This document shows positions 17,524 to 29,280 of a stretch of 64,000 nt of DNA, piece by piece. Numbering within the stretch: position 1 is the stretch's first letter; each line of letters opens with the position of its first letter. Both the position numbers and the translations under genes were made by a program. Location of the stretch: NCBI RefSeq assembly GCF_001026695.1, contig NZ_LDNB01000010.1:1-64000 (forward strand), written 5' to 3'. The stretch comes from Neobacillus vireti. GTDB taxonomy: Bacteria; Bacillota; Bacilli; Bacillales; Cytobacillaceae. The notes under the pieces were generated by a model that saw only the letters and a list, made by a program, of their open reading frames with translations, searched no databases and was not told the origin of the DNA.

Positions 17524-17586
17524 CCGACAGTTGGCCACCCCTATCCGACAGTGAGTGACGCTTTCCCGACAGTTGGCTCCGCTTTT
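17524..17586. repeat. 21-bp-period degenerate repeat, three units (core CCGACAGT)
   Basis: CCGACAGT occurs at 17524, 17545 and 17566, exactly 21 bp apart; units 1 and 3 extend to CCGACAGTTGGC. The other half of each unit is variable. It sits between the zinc-ribbon terminator and the degraded DUF3267 gene. Unit length equals two DNA helical turns. No known element type fits. Confidence 0.85.
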
Positions 17587-17608
17587 CATTCGAATGACTT
17601 CGGTTGAC

Positions 17609-18218
17609 TCATTGTTCCACTTTCCAATAAGTCCGTGTTCCGTTAATTCTTATAACTCCCTCTTTCGGAACTTGCACGAGTACAAGCATAAATCCAAGTA
17701 TATCAACACATGCCCCCATTGAATTAAGGATAATGAAAAACATTAAGGAGCCTGTTAACTGTCCGAAAATGCCTAGAATTAGTGGCAATAAAATCGATAA
17801 AATCACAAAAGGGGCAATTGATATCAGCAAGAATCTTGCCTTAGTTAATGATTGTTCCGTGTGCACATATCCGCCGAAAAAGGTCAGCCCCATATAAGTG
17901 TCCTTTGATTTGATGAAATTGGGTATGAAAAATAAATGAATAAACTCATGAATGATGAGCATCAAAAATATCCCAATAATAAGCCTTAAATCAATCGTAA
18001 ACATGATTGCATCCCCTGTAAAAAAAGGATTAATAAGGTAAATATGTAAATAAATAGATAATACCAACCGAAATAAGCACATTGATGACCATGAATGGAA
18101 TAGAAAATACAACAGCTGATGTAAGCGTTTTCGGCTCTTTTAGCGGAATCCAGGCACTGTTCAGTAATTCCCTGTGTGTTTGCTCATTAAATTCCGGCAG
18201 TTTATTTCGAATTTTAAT
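17609..18218 (-). pseudogene. Frameshifted DUF3267-type membrane metalloprotease-like gene
   Basis: Two overlapping frames form one DUF3267-like protein. The first encodes the start (IKIRNKLPEFNEQTHRELL...SVGIIYLFTYL) and stops near 18030; the second continues INPFFTGDAIMFTIDLRL, the HEFIH metal-binding motif, FIPNF, and then KDTYMGLTFFGGYV to the C-terminus at 17609. A one-base shift around 18040-18060 is needed to join them. At the expected start, GGAGG is well spaced but the codon is ATT (18216-18218), not ATG. A shorter product could start at the ATG in DAIMFTID, preceded by AGGGGATG. A degraded gene is the simplest reading; a sequencing error is possible. Confidence 0.75.
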
Positions 18219-18240
18219 TGATATCGCCTCCAAAAAAAAC

Positions 18241-18261
18241 GAGTGGGAAACATTCCCACTC
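18241..18261 (-). terminator. Terminator of amino-acid ABC operon
   Basis: GAGTGGGAA (18241-18249) pairs exactly with TTCCCACTC (18253-18261); on the minus strand TTTTTTTT follows. It lies after the ATPase stop at 18314, and directly upstream of the degraded DUF3267 gene. Confidence 0.9.
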
Positions 18262-18313
18262 ATCGTAACAAAATAAAGGACTGCTGTCAGCCCTTAAGTA
18301 AATAAAATAAGCT

Positions 18314-19036
18314 TTATAAAACTTTACTTAAAAATGCCTTCGTCCGTTCCTCTTGAGGATTATCAAATAATTCCTTCGGGGTATTTTCTTCGACAATCAG
18401 GCCGCCGTCCATGAAGAGAACCCGGTCGCCCACCTCTTTGGCAAAGCCCATTTCATGGGTCACAACTACCATCGTCATCCCCTCTCTGGCCAGCTGCTTC
18501 ATTACTTCGAGTACTTCACCGACCATTTCCGGGTCGAGGGCTGATGTCGGTTCATCGAACAGCATGATGCTCGGCTCCATCGCCAAAGCTCTGGCAATCG
18601 CCGCCCGCTGCTTTTGCCCGCCGGATAAGGAATCAGGGTAGGCCTCTGCTTTATCCACTAAACCTACTTTTCTTAAAAGCTCTAATCCTTTCACCCTCGC
18701 TGTTTCTGCTGAAAGCTTTCTTACTTTCATCGGTGCGAGCATAATATTTTCTATCACCTTTTTATGGGGAAATAGATTAAATTGCTGAAAAACCATTCCG
18801 ACCTCAGACCGCAACTTATTAATGTCTGTTTTTTTATCCATCAAATCTGTTCGGTCTATAAAGACATGTCCTCCAGTAATCGTTTCCAGCATATTGATGC
18901 AGCGTAGAAATGTCGATTTACCGGAGCCGGAAGGTCCAATCACAACAACTACCTCTTGGGGCTTGACGGTCACATTGATATCCTTGAGAACTTCATTCGT
19001 GCCAAAGGATTTTTTTAAATTTTTCACTTCTATCAT
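18314..19036 (-). CDS. Polar amino-acid ABC transporter ATPase
   Basis: A 240-residue GlnQ/HisP-type ATPase: Walker [10 protein letters not shown] near residue 34, signature LSGGQKQR near 138, Walker [13 protein letters not shown] near 158, switch His in [10 protein letters not shown]. The length is standard for the PAAT family. It overlaps the permease stop by 4 nt. Together with the permease and binding protein it forms a complete polar amino-acid importer. Confidence 0.94.
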   Translation of the reverse strand: MIEVKNLKKSFGTNEVLKDINVTVKPQEVVVVIGPSGSGKSTFLRCINMLETITGGHVFIDRTDLMDKKTDINKLRSEVGMVFQQFNLFPHKKVIENIMLAPMKVRKLSAETARVKGLELLRKVGLVDKAEAYPDSLSGGQKQRAAIARALAMEPSIMLFDEPTSALDPEMVGEVLEVMKQLAREGMTMVVVTHEMGFAKEVGDRVLFMDGGLIVEENTPKELFDNPQEERTKAFLSKVL

Positions 19037-19689
19037 TCGGTTGCCAACCTCTTTTCAAGGAGAGATAATAGGGAGCTTAACGAAAGAGTTAATACAAGAT
19101 AGATTACCGTAGCTGTAAGATACGGCTCCCATGCGCGCATATATTGTCCTTGCATCGCCCGGCCCCAATACATTAGCTCAGGGACGGCAATTAACGCCGC
19201 AAGCGAAGAATCTTTAATTAAAACAATGAACTCATTGCCTAGCGGCGGAATCATCCGTTTAAATGCCTGTGGCAAAATAACATACCTCATGGCTTGTCCA
19301 TGCGTCATGCCGAGCGACCGCGCCGCCTCCATTTGCCCCCTATTGATTGATTGAATCCCGGCACGAAATATTTCTGAAACATAAGCAGCTGAGTTTAAGG
19401 AAAGAGCCAAAATCGCTGCCAAGATGCCATTCGTTGTATCTAAAAATGCTGGTACAACCGCAAAATGAATTAATAAGATTTGAACCATAAAAGGAGTCCC
19501 GCGAAAAAAGTTGATATACCATCTAAAGGGCAAAGCCCACAGCTTTTTTCGCATCATTTTTCCTAAACCGATAAGTAATCCGAGTACTGCGCCGATCAAA
19601 ATACCCGCAACGGAGAGGCCAATGGTTAATAACGTTCCCTTTAGAAATAGAGGAGCGTATTCTACAATCAGATCCCAACGAAAATCCAT
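19033..19689 (-). CDS. Polar amino-acid ABC transporter permease
   Basis: A 218-residue HisM/GlnP-type permease with about five membrane helices and the EAA loop ([21 protein letters not shown] near 125), which binds the ATPase. An N-terminal [16 protein letters not shown] block is typical of the family. Only one permease gene is present, so it would work as a homodimer, as is common in Gram-positive PAAT systems. Confidence 0.93.
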   Translation of the reverse strand: MDFRWDLIVEYAPLFLKGTLLTIGLSVAGILIGAVLGLLIGLGKMMRKKLWALPFRWYINFFRGTPFMVQILLIHFAVVPAFLDTTNGILAAILALSLNSAAYVSEIFRAGIQSINRGQMEAARSLGMTHGQAMRYVILPQAFKRMIPPLGNEFIVLIKDSSLAALIAVPELMYWGRAMQGQYMRAWEPYLTATVIYLVLTLSLSSLLSLLEKRLATE

Positions 19690-19746
19690 CTATCAATCCC
19701 CTGCCTAATGTGGAAATTTGCTTTGCTTTTTATTTATCTTAATCAA

Positions 19747-19785
19747 AAATTGCGTAACTGCTTTGAAAAACTAGTTACGCAATTT
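19747..19785 (-). terminator. Hairpin between binding-protein and permease genes
   Basis: AAATTGCGTAACT (19747-19759) and its exact complement (19773-19785) flank a 13-nt loop. Written here on the minus strand, it lies upstream of the binding-protein stop side, that is between permease and binding-protein genes, and only a few T follow. It may be a leaky terminator or an mRNA-end stabiliser that makes the binding protein more abundant than the permease. Confidence 0.55.
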
Positions 19786-19791
19786 CATCCG

Positions 19792-20595
19792 CTACTGCTG
19801 CTCTTTTAATATTTTAATATCAGGCTTGATTTTGAACCATTTTTCATAAAGCTTTTCATAGGTTCCATTTTCTAATAGTTTATTCACAGCCTTATCTAAA
19901 TCTGCCTTGAGCTTGCTTCCCTTTGGTAACAAAAGGCCGTAGAATTCCTTTTCAAACGTACCATCGTCTTCGATGAAAACCAAATTGTCGTTCGGATTAT
20001 TTTTCACATAGGTTTCAACAACGGTATTATCCGCTACAACGGCATCCACGCCACCTTTCTTCAACTCAAGGATGGCTAGATTGTTATTTTCAAATTTTTT
20101 AAGTTTATCATTATTCTCGCCAAAAAGTTTCTCAACCGCTTCCTGACCTGTCGTCCCATTTTGAACGGCAATCTTTTTTCCTTCCAAATCTTTGGCACTC
20201 TTAATTGGACTGCCTTTTGGGACAAGGATTTCATTTTTAGATAGAAAGTACGGAACGGTAAAATCATACGTTTGCAGTCGTTTAGGTGTAATCGTAATCG
20301 CAGAAATGGCAATATCGGCTGTTTTCCCTTCAATTTCAATAAAAACCGGATCCCACCCGACGTTTTCAACCTTCACAGGGTAGCCAGCTTCCTTTGCCAC
20401 TGCCTTGACAAAATCAATATCAAAGCCGACAACCTCACCTTTATCCTGATATTCAAACGGTGCATAGGCAGCATCTGTTACCACCCTCAAGGTCTTCTTT
20501 TCACCATCCCCGCTTGTTTTACTTGTTCCGCAGGCTGATAGAATAAGAGCTAACGAAACGAGCAAAACGGTTGTGAACATTTTTAATTTCTTCAT
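19792..20595 (-). CDS. Polar amino-acid ABC transporter substrate-binding lipoprotein
   Basis: A 267-residue solute-binding protein with a lipoprotein signal (MKKLKMFTTVLLVSLALILS then AC, lipobox Cys22) and the family-3 bacterial extracellular solute-binding core: TLRVVTDAAYAPFEYQD, GFDIDFVKAVAKEAG, the ligand-site ISAITITPKR, and QNGTTGQEAVEKLFG. It is anchored outside the membrane and delivers a polar amino acid; the exact one cannot be read. It is the first gene of the operon, before permease and ATPase. Confidence 0.92.
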   Translation of the reverse strand: MKKLKMFTTVLLVSLALILSACGTSKTSGDGEKKTLRVVTDAAYAPFEYQDKGEVVGFDIDFVKAVAKEAGYPVKVENVGWDPVFIEIEGKTADIAISAITITPKRLQTYDFTVPYFLSKNEILVPKGSPIKSAKDLEGKKIAVQNGTTGQEAVEKLFGENNDKLKKFENNNLAILELKKGGVDAVVADNTVVETYVKNNPNDNLVFIEDDGTFEKEFYGLLLPKGSKLKADLDKAVNKLLENGTYEKLYEKWFKIKPDIKILKEQQ

Positions 20596-20965
20596 TTTTT
20601 GCCCCCCATTTTTTTGCTATTTTATTGTTCCACTATTTTCATATGTTCGCTAGTTTTGTAATAGACCCACGAGAAAAACAGCTTTGTACTATAATACGTT
20701 GACCTTGTCCAAAACATTCTCCCTATTTTATTTTCAATGTAGCCTTCCTGTTTACAAGAATGGGATTACTTGGTCTCATGTGAATAGGGCTATCTAATTC
20801 TGATGGATAAAATAAAGGATTCTTCCTCCCCTTTTTTAAAGTGTGAGGTTTTTTTATGATTTTTTGAATATTTTTAAAAAATTTTTTTACCCCCTTAACC
20901 TTATGAGGGCACGAATGAAAACGCTACCAATTATTTTGACTAATTTGAATTATCTGATTTTATTA

Positions 20966-20994
20966 TTGACCATGTCTTCAAATGGTTGTATGAT
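20966..20994 (+). promoter_or_regulatory. Probable ilvE promoter
   Basis: TTGACC (20966-20971), a 17-bp spacer and TATGAT (20989-20994), about 140 nt before the ilvE start. The 20596-21132 gap otherwise shows AT-rich sequence without a gene. A weak CodY-like match (AATTATCTGATTTT, about 10 of 15) lies just upstream at 20948-20961 and is too poor to call. No T-box was found here. Confidence 0.65.
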
Positions 20995-21132
20995 TATCGA
21001 AAATAATCATCTATAAGAAACACTGTCTTCGGTCATCACCGCCATATTAGTGCGGGATGGGGCAAGGCAATTCTTTTTAAAATTTAGGTTTAATCATTTA
21101 AAGCGTTTTAACATTAAAGAGGAGTGGTTAGG

Positions 21133-22041
21133 TTGGGAAGTCAATGGATTTTCCTTGGCGGCGAGTTCGTCAAGAAAGAGGATGCTGTCGTATCAGTTTT
21201 TGATCATGGTTTTTTATATGGTGATGGAGTCTTTGAAGGTATTCGCGTCTACAGCGGAAACGTCTTTAGGCTCGATGCACACCTGAAAAGACTATTTGAA
21301 TCAGCACAATCCATTATGCTGAAGATTCCATACACACAAGCAGAAATGACGCAATTAATCGTGGAAACGGTCAGAAAAAACCAGCTGGAAAGCGCCTATA
21401 TTCGTGTCGTTGTTTCCCGCGGTAAAGGAAATCTCGGCCTGGACCCTTCTTCCTGCTCAATACCAAATGTCATCATTATTGCTGAGGAATTGACGATGTA
21501 TCCGAAGGAGTTTTACGAACGCGGCATCAAGATTGCCTCGGTCGCAAGCCGCAGGAATCGTCCAGATGTTCTAAGCCCTCAGATAAAGTCGCTAAATTAT
21601 TTAAATAATATTTTGGTTAAATTAGAAGCCAATCAAGCCGGAGTCGAAGAAGCGCTTATGCTGAACGACCAGGGCTATGTAACAGAAGGTTCAGCTGACA
21701 ATATCTTCATTGTGAAAAATGGAGTTGTCTATACCCCGCCTGTTTACTTAGGCGCATTAGAAGGAATTACTCGTAATGCCATTATTGATGTGGCCAAGGC
21801 CAAGGGCTATGAGGTTCAAGAATCGCCGTTTACAAGACATGATGTATATGTTGCTGATGAGGTTTTCTTAACCGGAACTGCAGTGGAGGTCATTGCTGTT
21901 ATTGAGGTAGACGCCCGTGTCATTCAAGACGGAAAACCGGGAGCCGTAACCAACGACCTTTTAGAAGAATTTAGAAAAATTGTAACAACTGACGGAGTGG
22001 CTTGTTATCCAGCTAGTACAAACCATGCCGTTGTAAGTTAG
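21133..22041 (+). CDS. ilvE: Branched-chain amino-acid aminotransferase
   Basis: About 302 residues of the class IV PLP-dependent aminotransferase family. The PLP lysine is Lys152 in SPQIKSLNYLNNI; N-terminal GFLYGDGVFEG and C-terminal EVFLTGTAVEV motifs are the branched-chain type. It transfers the amino group from glutamate to the 2-keto acids made by IlvD or LeuB, giving Ile, Val and Leu. AGAGGAG lies 8 nt before TTG at 21133, which is preferred to GTG at 21124 (overlapping the ribosome-binding site). It leads the ilv-leu region and overlaps nothing; ilvD follows 11 nt after the stop. Confidence 0.92.
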   Translation: MGSQWIFLGGEFVKKEDAVVSVFDHGFLYGDGVFEGIRVYSGNVFRLDAHLKRLFESAQSIMLKIPYTQAEMTQLIVETVRKNQLESAYIRVVVSRGKGNLGLDPSSCSIPNVIIIAEELTMYPKEFYERGIKIASVASRRNRPDVLSPQIKSLNYLNNILVKLEANQAGVEEALMLNDQGYVTEGSADNIFIVKNGVVYTPPVYLGALEGITRNAIIDVAKAKGYEVQESPFTRHDVYVADEVFLTGTAVEVIAVIEVDARVIQDGKPGAVTNDLLEEFRKIVTTDGVACYPASTNHAVVS

Positions 22042-22052
22042 GAGATAGATAA

Positions 22053-23723
22053 ATGCGAAGCGATATGATTAAAAAGGGGATTGATCGAGCCCCCCACCGC
22101 AGCCTATTATACGCAACCGGGGTAACCGTGAAAGATTTAGAAAAACCGTTTATCGGTGTTTGCAACTCGTTTATTGAAATTATTCCTGGGCACAAACACC
22201 TTAATCATTTCGGTGAGATTGTCAAAGAGGCCATCCGTGAAGCCGGCGGCATTCCGTTCGAGTTTAATACGATTGGCGTTGATGATGGCATTGCAATGGG
22301 GCATATCGGTATGCGTTACTCGCTGCCTAGCCGTGAAATTATCGCCGACAGTGCCGAAACGGTTATCAACGCCCACTGGTTCGATGGTGTATTTTATATT
22401 CCGAACTGTGACAAGATTACACCAGGAATGCTGATGGCCGCAGCTAGAACCAATGTTCCTTCGGTATTTGTTTCAGGCGGGCCAATGGAGGCAGGCGTTT
22501 CTTCATCTACTGGAAAGAACCTCTCTCTCACATCAGTATTTGAAGGAGTTGGTGCATACCATAACGGCACGATTAGTCAGCAGCAGCTGCTTGAAATCGA
22601 AACTCAGGCATGCCCTACTTGCGGTTCCTGTTCTGGGATGTTTACAGCCAACTCGATGAACTGTCTGATGGAGGTTTTGGGAATGACAGTTCCCGGTAAC
22701 GGCACAATCGTTGCCACTTCAGAAGAAAGACACGAATTGATACGTCAAGCAGCTCGTCATTTAATTGATTTAGTGAAAAAAGATATTCGTCCGCGTGACA
22801 TTATTACTAGAGAAGCCATTGATAATGCCTTTGCTTTAGATATGGCCATGGGTGGATCTACCAACACTGTGCTACATACTTTGGCGATCGCCCACGAGGC
22901 CGGAATTGACTATGATTTACAGGATATTAATAAAATTGCTGAAAAAGTTCCTTATTTAGCCAAAATTATGCCAGCATCAGATTATTCGATGGATGATGTC
23001 CATAAGGCTGGCGGCGTTAGTGCCATATTAAATGAGCTTTGTAAAGTTGATGGTGCACTTCATCAGGATTGCCTATCGATTACCGGAAAAACGCTAGCAG
23101 AAAATGTGAAGGATGCAACAATCCTTAATGAACAGGTTATTCGCCCGAAAGACAATCCATATAGCCCAGTTGGCGGGTTATCAATCCTGTATGGAAACAT
23201 TGCTCCGGATGGCGGCGTTATCAAGGTCGGCGCGGTTGACCCTTCAATTAAAACCTTCCTGGGTGAAGCGATTGTGTTCGAATCTCAGGACGCGGCACAG
23301 GAAAACATTAATAACGGTACCGTTAAGTCAGGGCACGTTGTCGTGATCCGCTATGAAGGTCCTAAAGGCGGACCAGGAATGCCGGAAATGCTTGCCCCAA
23401 CCTCAGCGATAGCTGGGCGCGGTTTAGATAAAGAAGTGGCGTTGATTACAGACGGGAGGTTCTCCGGCGCAAGCCGAGGAATCTCTGTTGGACACATTTC
23501 ACCGGAAGCCGCTGAAGGCGGACCGATCGCCTTTGTTCAAAACGGTGACAAAATCTTAATTGACCTTGAGGGCCGTTCTATCGAACTTCTCGTCGATGAG
23601 GAAGAATTGGCTGAGCGACGCCGCTTATGGGTGCAGCCGGAGCCAAAAATTAAATCTGGCTATCTCGCAAAATATGCAAAGCTTGTTACTTCCGCTAATA
23701 CTGGCGGGGTAATGAAAATATAA
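22053..23723 (+). CDS. ilvD: Dihydroxy-acid dehydratase
   Basis: A 556-residue enzyme that removes water from 2,3-dihydroxy-isovalerate and -methylvalerate, the third common step for valine and isoleucine. Iron-sulphur cysteines are visible in CDKITPGM near 115 and [16 protein letters not shown] near 188. The [10 protein letters not shown] block near 270 and the C-terminal [15 protein letters not shown] are typical. Length matches the family. It follows ilvE closely and probably shares its promoter. Confidence 0.95.
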   Translation: MRSDMIKKGIDRAPHRSLLYATGVTVKDLEKPFIGVCNSFIEIIPGHKHLNHFGEIVKEAIREAGGIPFEFNTIGVDDGIAMGHIGMRYSLPSREIIADSAETVINAHWFDGVFYIPNCDKITPGMLMAAARTNVPSVFVSGGPMEAGVSSSTGKNLSLTSVFEGVGAYHNGTISQQQLLEIETQACPTCGSCSGMFTANSMNCLMEVLGMTVPGNGTIVATSEERHELIRQAARHLIDLVKKDIRPRDIITREAIDNAFALDMAMGGSTNTVLHTLAIAHEAGIDYDLQDINKIAEKVPYLAKIMPASDYSMDDVHKAGGVSAILNELCKVDGALHQDCLSITGKTLAENVKDATILNEQVIRPKDNPYSPVGGLSILYGNIAPDGGVIKVGAVDPSIKTFLGEAIVFESQDAAQENINNGTVKSGHVVVIRYEGPKGGPGMPEMLAPTSAIAGRGLDKEVALITDGRFSGASRGISVGHISPEAAEGGPIAFVQNGDKILIDLEGRSIELLVDEEELAERRRLWVQPEPKIKSGYLAKYAKLVTSANTGGVMKI

Positions 23724-23758
23724 ACATTTAATTTTATATTAGCCGCTCTGCTATTTGA

Positions 23759-23830
23759 TTACTGGCGGATAACAGGTTTTTACTGGCGCGTTACATGCTT
23801 TTACTGGCGGATAAACTCTTTTTACTAGCG
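23759..23830. repeat. 21-bp-period degenerate repeat, four units (core TTTACTGGCG)
   Basis: TTACTGGCG occurs at 23759, 23780 and 23801, and as TTACTAGCG at 23822: four copies, each exactly 21 bp from the next. Each unit is a 10-12 bp core and a variable second half. It is the reverse complement of the core between leuB and leuC. It lies between the ilvD stop and the T-box leader. Confidence 0.9.
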
Positions 23831-23931
23831 AAAAGTCCAATTTGTAAATACAGGGATTCACTAGTACCCCTCCCCTTCCTAAGAAGTTAAGGTGCTAATC
23901 AAACGGACATTTTAATAAAAAAATCGATGAC

Positions 23932-24246
23932 GGGAATAAAGGAATAAGAAATCGTATTTTCAGAGAGCTGGGGTTGCTGGAAGCCCAGTAATACAACTTA
24001 TTCCGACATCATCCCTGAGTGTTGAGCTGAACGGTTTTTACTTTAGTAGGCTCAATCGGGTGCTCTTAACCGATCACCTGTTACCAAAAGAAGCGTTTTT
24101 TAATTTAGTTGTCGCTTCATAAGGCAGTATTCGTAAGGATACTGTAAAACCGGGTGGTACCGAGAAAAAGAAGGCCTTTTCTCCCCGATTATTCTGCTTA
24201 GATGTTCTAGATTGCAGTTTATTCGGGGACGAAAAGGCCTTTTTTA
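23932..24246 (+). ncRNA. T-box leader (tRNA-sensing riboswitch) of ilvB operon
   Basis: A canonical T-box leader. Stem I: GGGA (23932-23935) pairs with TCCC (24012-24015) and GGAATAAG with CTTATTCC, leaving a specifier bulge whose 3-prime strand reads GACATCA; the codon followed by a purine is ATC (24008-24010), so tRNA-Ile. The AG bulge box CAGAGAGCTGGGG lies at 23961-23973. The T-box sequence GGGTGGTACCG is at 24152-24162. The terminator is AAGGCCTTTTCTCCCCG (from 24171) with CGGGGACGAAAAGGCCTT ending at about 24241, then T5. Uncharged tRNA would favour the antiterminator and switch on ilvB and the genes after it. The wide terminator loop (about 32 nt) is larger than usual. Confidence 0.9.
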
Positions 24247-24317
24247 CTATGTATTTAAAACAAAGTCACACGCTTAATTTTTTAAATATTCAATTATCCA
24301 CAAGGAGGGATTGTGAC

Positions 24318-26048
24318 GTGAAAGTTGAAGCAAAACAGCTGGAATTCCAAACCAGTATCGCACCTAAAACAGGTGCAGACCTTCTCATTGACCTATTAAA
24401 AAATGAAGGTGTTGACACATTATTTGGGTATCCTGGAGGTGCTGTCCTGCCAATTTACGACGCAATCTATCGGGCCCAGGGCACCATTAAACACATTCTT
24501 TTCCGTCACGAGCAAGGAATGATCCATGCTGCCGAGGGATATGCCCGGATTACCGGCAAGCCTGGTGTAGTGATTGCTACTTCAGGACCTGGTGCTACAA
24601 ACTTGGTTACTGGAATTACAGATGCGATGATGGATTCCTTACCGCTCGTGGTTTTCACCGGACAGGTTGCACGCAGCGTCATTGGCACAGATGCCTTCCA
24701 GGAAGCTGATGTGATGGCGATAACGACGCCAATCACCAAACATAATTATCAGGTGCAATCCATTTCTGACTTGCCAAGGATTGTGAAGGAAGCTTTTCAT
24801 ATTGCTTCTACCGGCCGGCCTGGACCAGTATTAGTCGACATTCCAAAAGACATTTCGGCGGGAGTTCTAGTTGAGGAACCTGAAAAGGCATGTATCGATT
24901 TACCAGGGTACCAGCCAACAACAAAACCAAATCCATTGCAGATTAAAAAACTGGCGGATTCGGTTGCTAAGGCAAAAAAGCCCGTCATACTGGCAGGAGC
25001 TGGCGTACTCCATGGAAAAGCTTCAAGAGAATTAACTGCTTTTGCCGAAAAACATCAGCTTCCGGTCGTGACAACATTATTAGGACTTGGCGCCTTTCCG
25101 GCAGATAGCCCGCTCTCGCTAGGGATGGGCGGCATGCATGGAACCTACGCAGCAAATATAGCTTTATATGAAACTGACTTACTCATCAATATTGGTGCCC
25201 GGTTCGATGACAGGTTAACAGGCAATCTTAAACACTTTGCTCCTCATGCGAAGGTTGCCCACATCGATATCGACCCGGCAGAAATTGGTAAAAATGTACC
25301 AACCCAAATACCGATTGTATCGGATGCAAAAGAGGCATTAGTTGAATTAATCGTTCAAACAGCGGAATCACCCGAAAACAAAGCATGGCTGGAAACGCTC
25401 CATCAATATAAACAAGAATATCCACTTTGGTATAAACACGAACCAGACGGAATGTGTCCACAGTGGTTGATTGAAGCAGTTCATAAAGTCACCAACGGAG
25501 AGGCAATTGTCACAACAGATGTTGGCCAGCATCAAATGTGGGCTGCCCAGTACTACACCTTTAAAGAGCCTCATCGCTGGATTACATCAGGAGGTCTTGG
25601 AACAATGGGTTTCGGCTTCCCAGCTGCGATTGGGGCACAAATTGCATCGCCTGAAAGTACAGTTGTCGCGATTGTCGGCGACGGCGGTTTCCAAATGACA
25701 TTGCAAGAACTATCCGTCATTTACGAACGAAACCTGCCAGTCAAGATTATCATCGTCAACAACGGTGCACTCGGAATGGTTCGGCAGTGGCAGGAATTAC
25801 TGCACGGCAACCGGATTTCCGAATCGATTCTTCATACCCAGCCTGATTTTGTGAAGCTCGCTGAAAGCTATGGGATTCGCGGAATGAAAATTGACAACCA
25901 GGAGGACCTCATTACCTTTCTGCCTGAACTGTTTGCCCATGATGGCCCTGTACTTGTTGATTGCCGCGTGCGGCAGCAGGAAAAAGTATTTCCAATGATT
26001 GCTCCTGGTAAAGGAATCCATGAAATGATTGGGGTGAAACCTTCATGA
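24318..26048 (+). CDS. ilvB: Acetolactate synthase, large subunit
   Basis: About 577 residues. It condenses pyruvate with pyruvate or 2-ketobutyrate using thiamine diphosphate, the first common step for Val/Leu/Ile. Visible: the catalytic Glu in [15 protein letters not shown] near 55, and the thiamine-diphosphate site [12 protein letters not shown] ending in VNN near 455-485. GTG at 24318 follows AAGGAGGG by 8 nt and is the right start; the ATG at 24249 lies in the T-tract of the leader terminator. ilvN follows with a 4-nt overlap. Confidence 0.95.
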   Translation: MKVEAKQLEFQTSIAPKTGADLLIDLLKNEGVDTLFGYPGGAVLPIYDAIYRAQGTIKHILFRHEQGMIHAAEGYARITGKPGVVIATSGPGATNLVTGITDAMMDSLPLVVFTGQVARSVIGTDAFQEADVMAITTPITKHNYQVQSISDLPRIVKEAFHIASTGRPGPVLVDIPKDISAGVLVEEPEKACIDLPGYQPTTKPNPLQIKKLADSVAKAKKPVILAGAGVLHGKASRELTAFAEKHQLPVVTTLLGLGAFPADSPLSLGMGGMHGTYAANIALYETDLLINIGARFDDRLTGNLKHFAPHAKVAHIDIDPAEIGKNVPTQIPIVSDAKEALVELIVQTAESPENKAWLETLHQYKQEYPLWYKHEPDGMCPQWLIEAVHKVTNGEAIVTTDVGQHQMWAAQYYTFKEPHRWITSGGLGTMGFGFPAAIGAQIASPESTVVAIVGDGGFQMTLQELSVIYERNLPVKIIIVNNGALGMVRQWQELLHGNRISESILHTQPDFVKLAESYGIRGMKIDNQEDLITFLPELFAHDGPVLVDCRVRQQEKVFPMIAPGKGIHEMIGVKPS

Positions 26049-26566
26049 AACGAATTATAACCTTAACAGTCCAGGACCGCAGCGGTGTTCTCAATCGTGT
26101 CACCGGTCTCCTGCAGCGACGGCAATTTAACATTGAAAGTATCTCCGTCGGTCCGACAGAAACAGAGGGAATTTCAAAAATGACCCTTGTTGTTGAGATT
26201 GAAGATGAGCAGCGCCTCGAACAGGTAACAAAACAACTAAACAAGCAAATTGATGTGTTAAAAGTTTCCGATATTACCGATAAGGCGATTGTCGTCAGAG
26301 AACTGGCACTCATCAAAGTGGCAAGCAGCTCACATCTTCGGAGCGAAATCAATGGCATTATTGATCCATTCCGTGCTTCGATTATTGACGTCAGCAAGGA
26401 AAGCTTAGCCGTCCAAATCACTGGCCGGCCGGAAAAAATTGATGCCTTAATCGAACTCTTGCGCCCTTATGGAATTAAAGAAATTGCTCGAACAGGACTT
26501 ACCGCCTTTTTACGCGGCTACCAGCCACAGGTTAACGAACTAGCAACTTATTCACTAATAAAATAA
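26045..26566 (+). CDS. ilvN: Acetolactate synthase, small (regulatory) subunit
   Basis: A 173-residue protein (called ilvH in some Bacillus). An N-terminal ACT domain ([20 protein letters not shown]) binds valine and feedback-inhibits the enzyme; a C-terminal ALS-ss domain follows (about 85-160). Its ATG overlaps the ilvB stop (ATGA), so the two subunits are translationally coupled. Length is normal for the family. Confidence 0.95.
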   Translation: MKRIITLTVQDRSGVLNRVTGLLQRRQFNIESISVGPTETEGISKMTLVVEIEDEQRLEQVTKQLNKQIDVLKVSDITDKAIVVRELALIKVASSSHLRSEINGIIDPFRASIIDVSKESLAVQITGRPEKIDALIELLRPYGIKEIARTGLTAFLRGYQPQVNELATYSLIK

Positions 26567-26586
26567 TCATATTCTTGAAAGGATGA

Positions 26587-29155
<2,569 letters not shown>

Positions 29156-29184
29156 AATTTAGGTTTTAGTAATTTTTGTAAAAT

Positions 29185-29244
29185 GGTGTCAGGCACCTTT
29201 TGGAGGCACCTTTTGGATGTTTTTTCCAAACAGTGTCAGGCACC
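29185..29244. repeat. Two RGTGTCAGGCACY words and a 13-bp tandem duplication
   Basis: GGTGTCAGGCACC at 29185-29197 and AGTGTCAGGCACC at 29232-29244, in the same orientation, flank a perfect 13-bp tandem duplication GGCACCTTTTGGA (29192-29204 and 29205-29217). The gap separates leuA from leuB. The word recurs at 33257, 50145 and 15427. Confidence 0.85.
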
Positions 29245-29280
29245 AACATATTTTTTTAATAAATAAGGAGGTTGCTTCTA

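Noticed and set aside
17524..17586. The 21-bp-period arrays as CRISPR arrays
   Set aside because: Constant cores are only 8-12 bp and the variable halves 9-13 bp, far shorter than CRISPR repeats and spacers, and no cas gene is present.
20948..20962. CodY-box upstream of ilvE
   Set aside because: Only about 10 of 15 consensus positions match in AT-rich DNA, which is expected by chance.
24249..24317. Upstream ATG for ilvB at 24249
   Set aside because: It lies in the T-tract of the leader terminator, lacks a ribosome-binding site, and the GTG at 24318 has an ideal AAGGAGGG.
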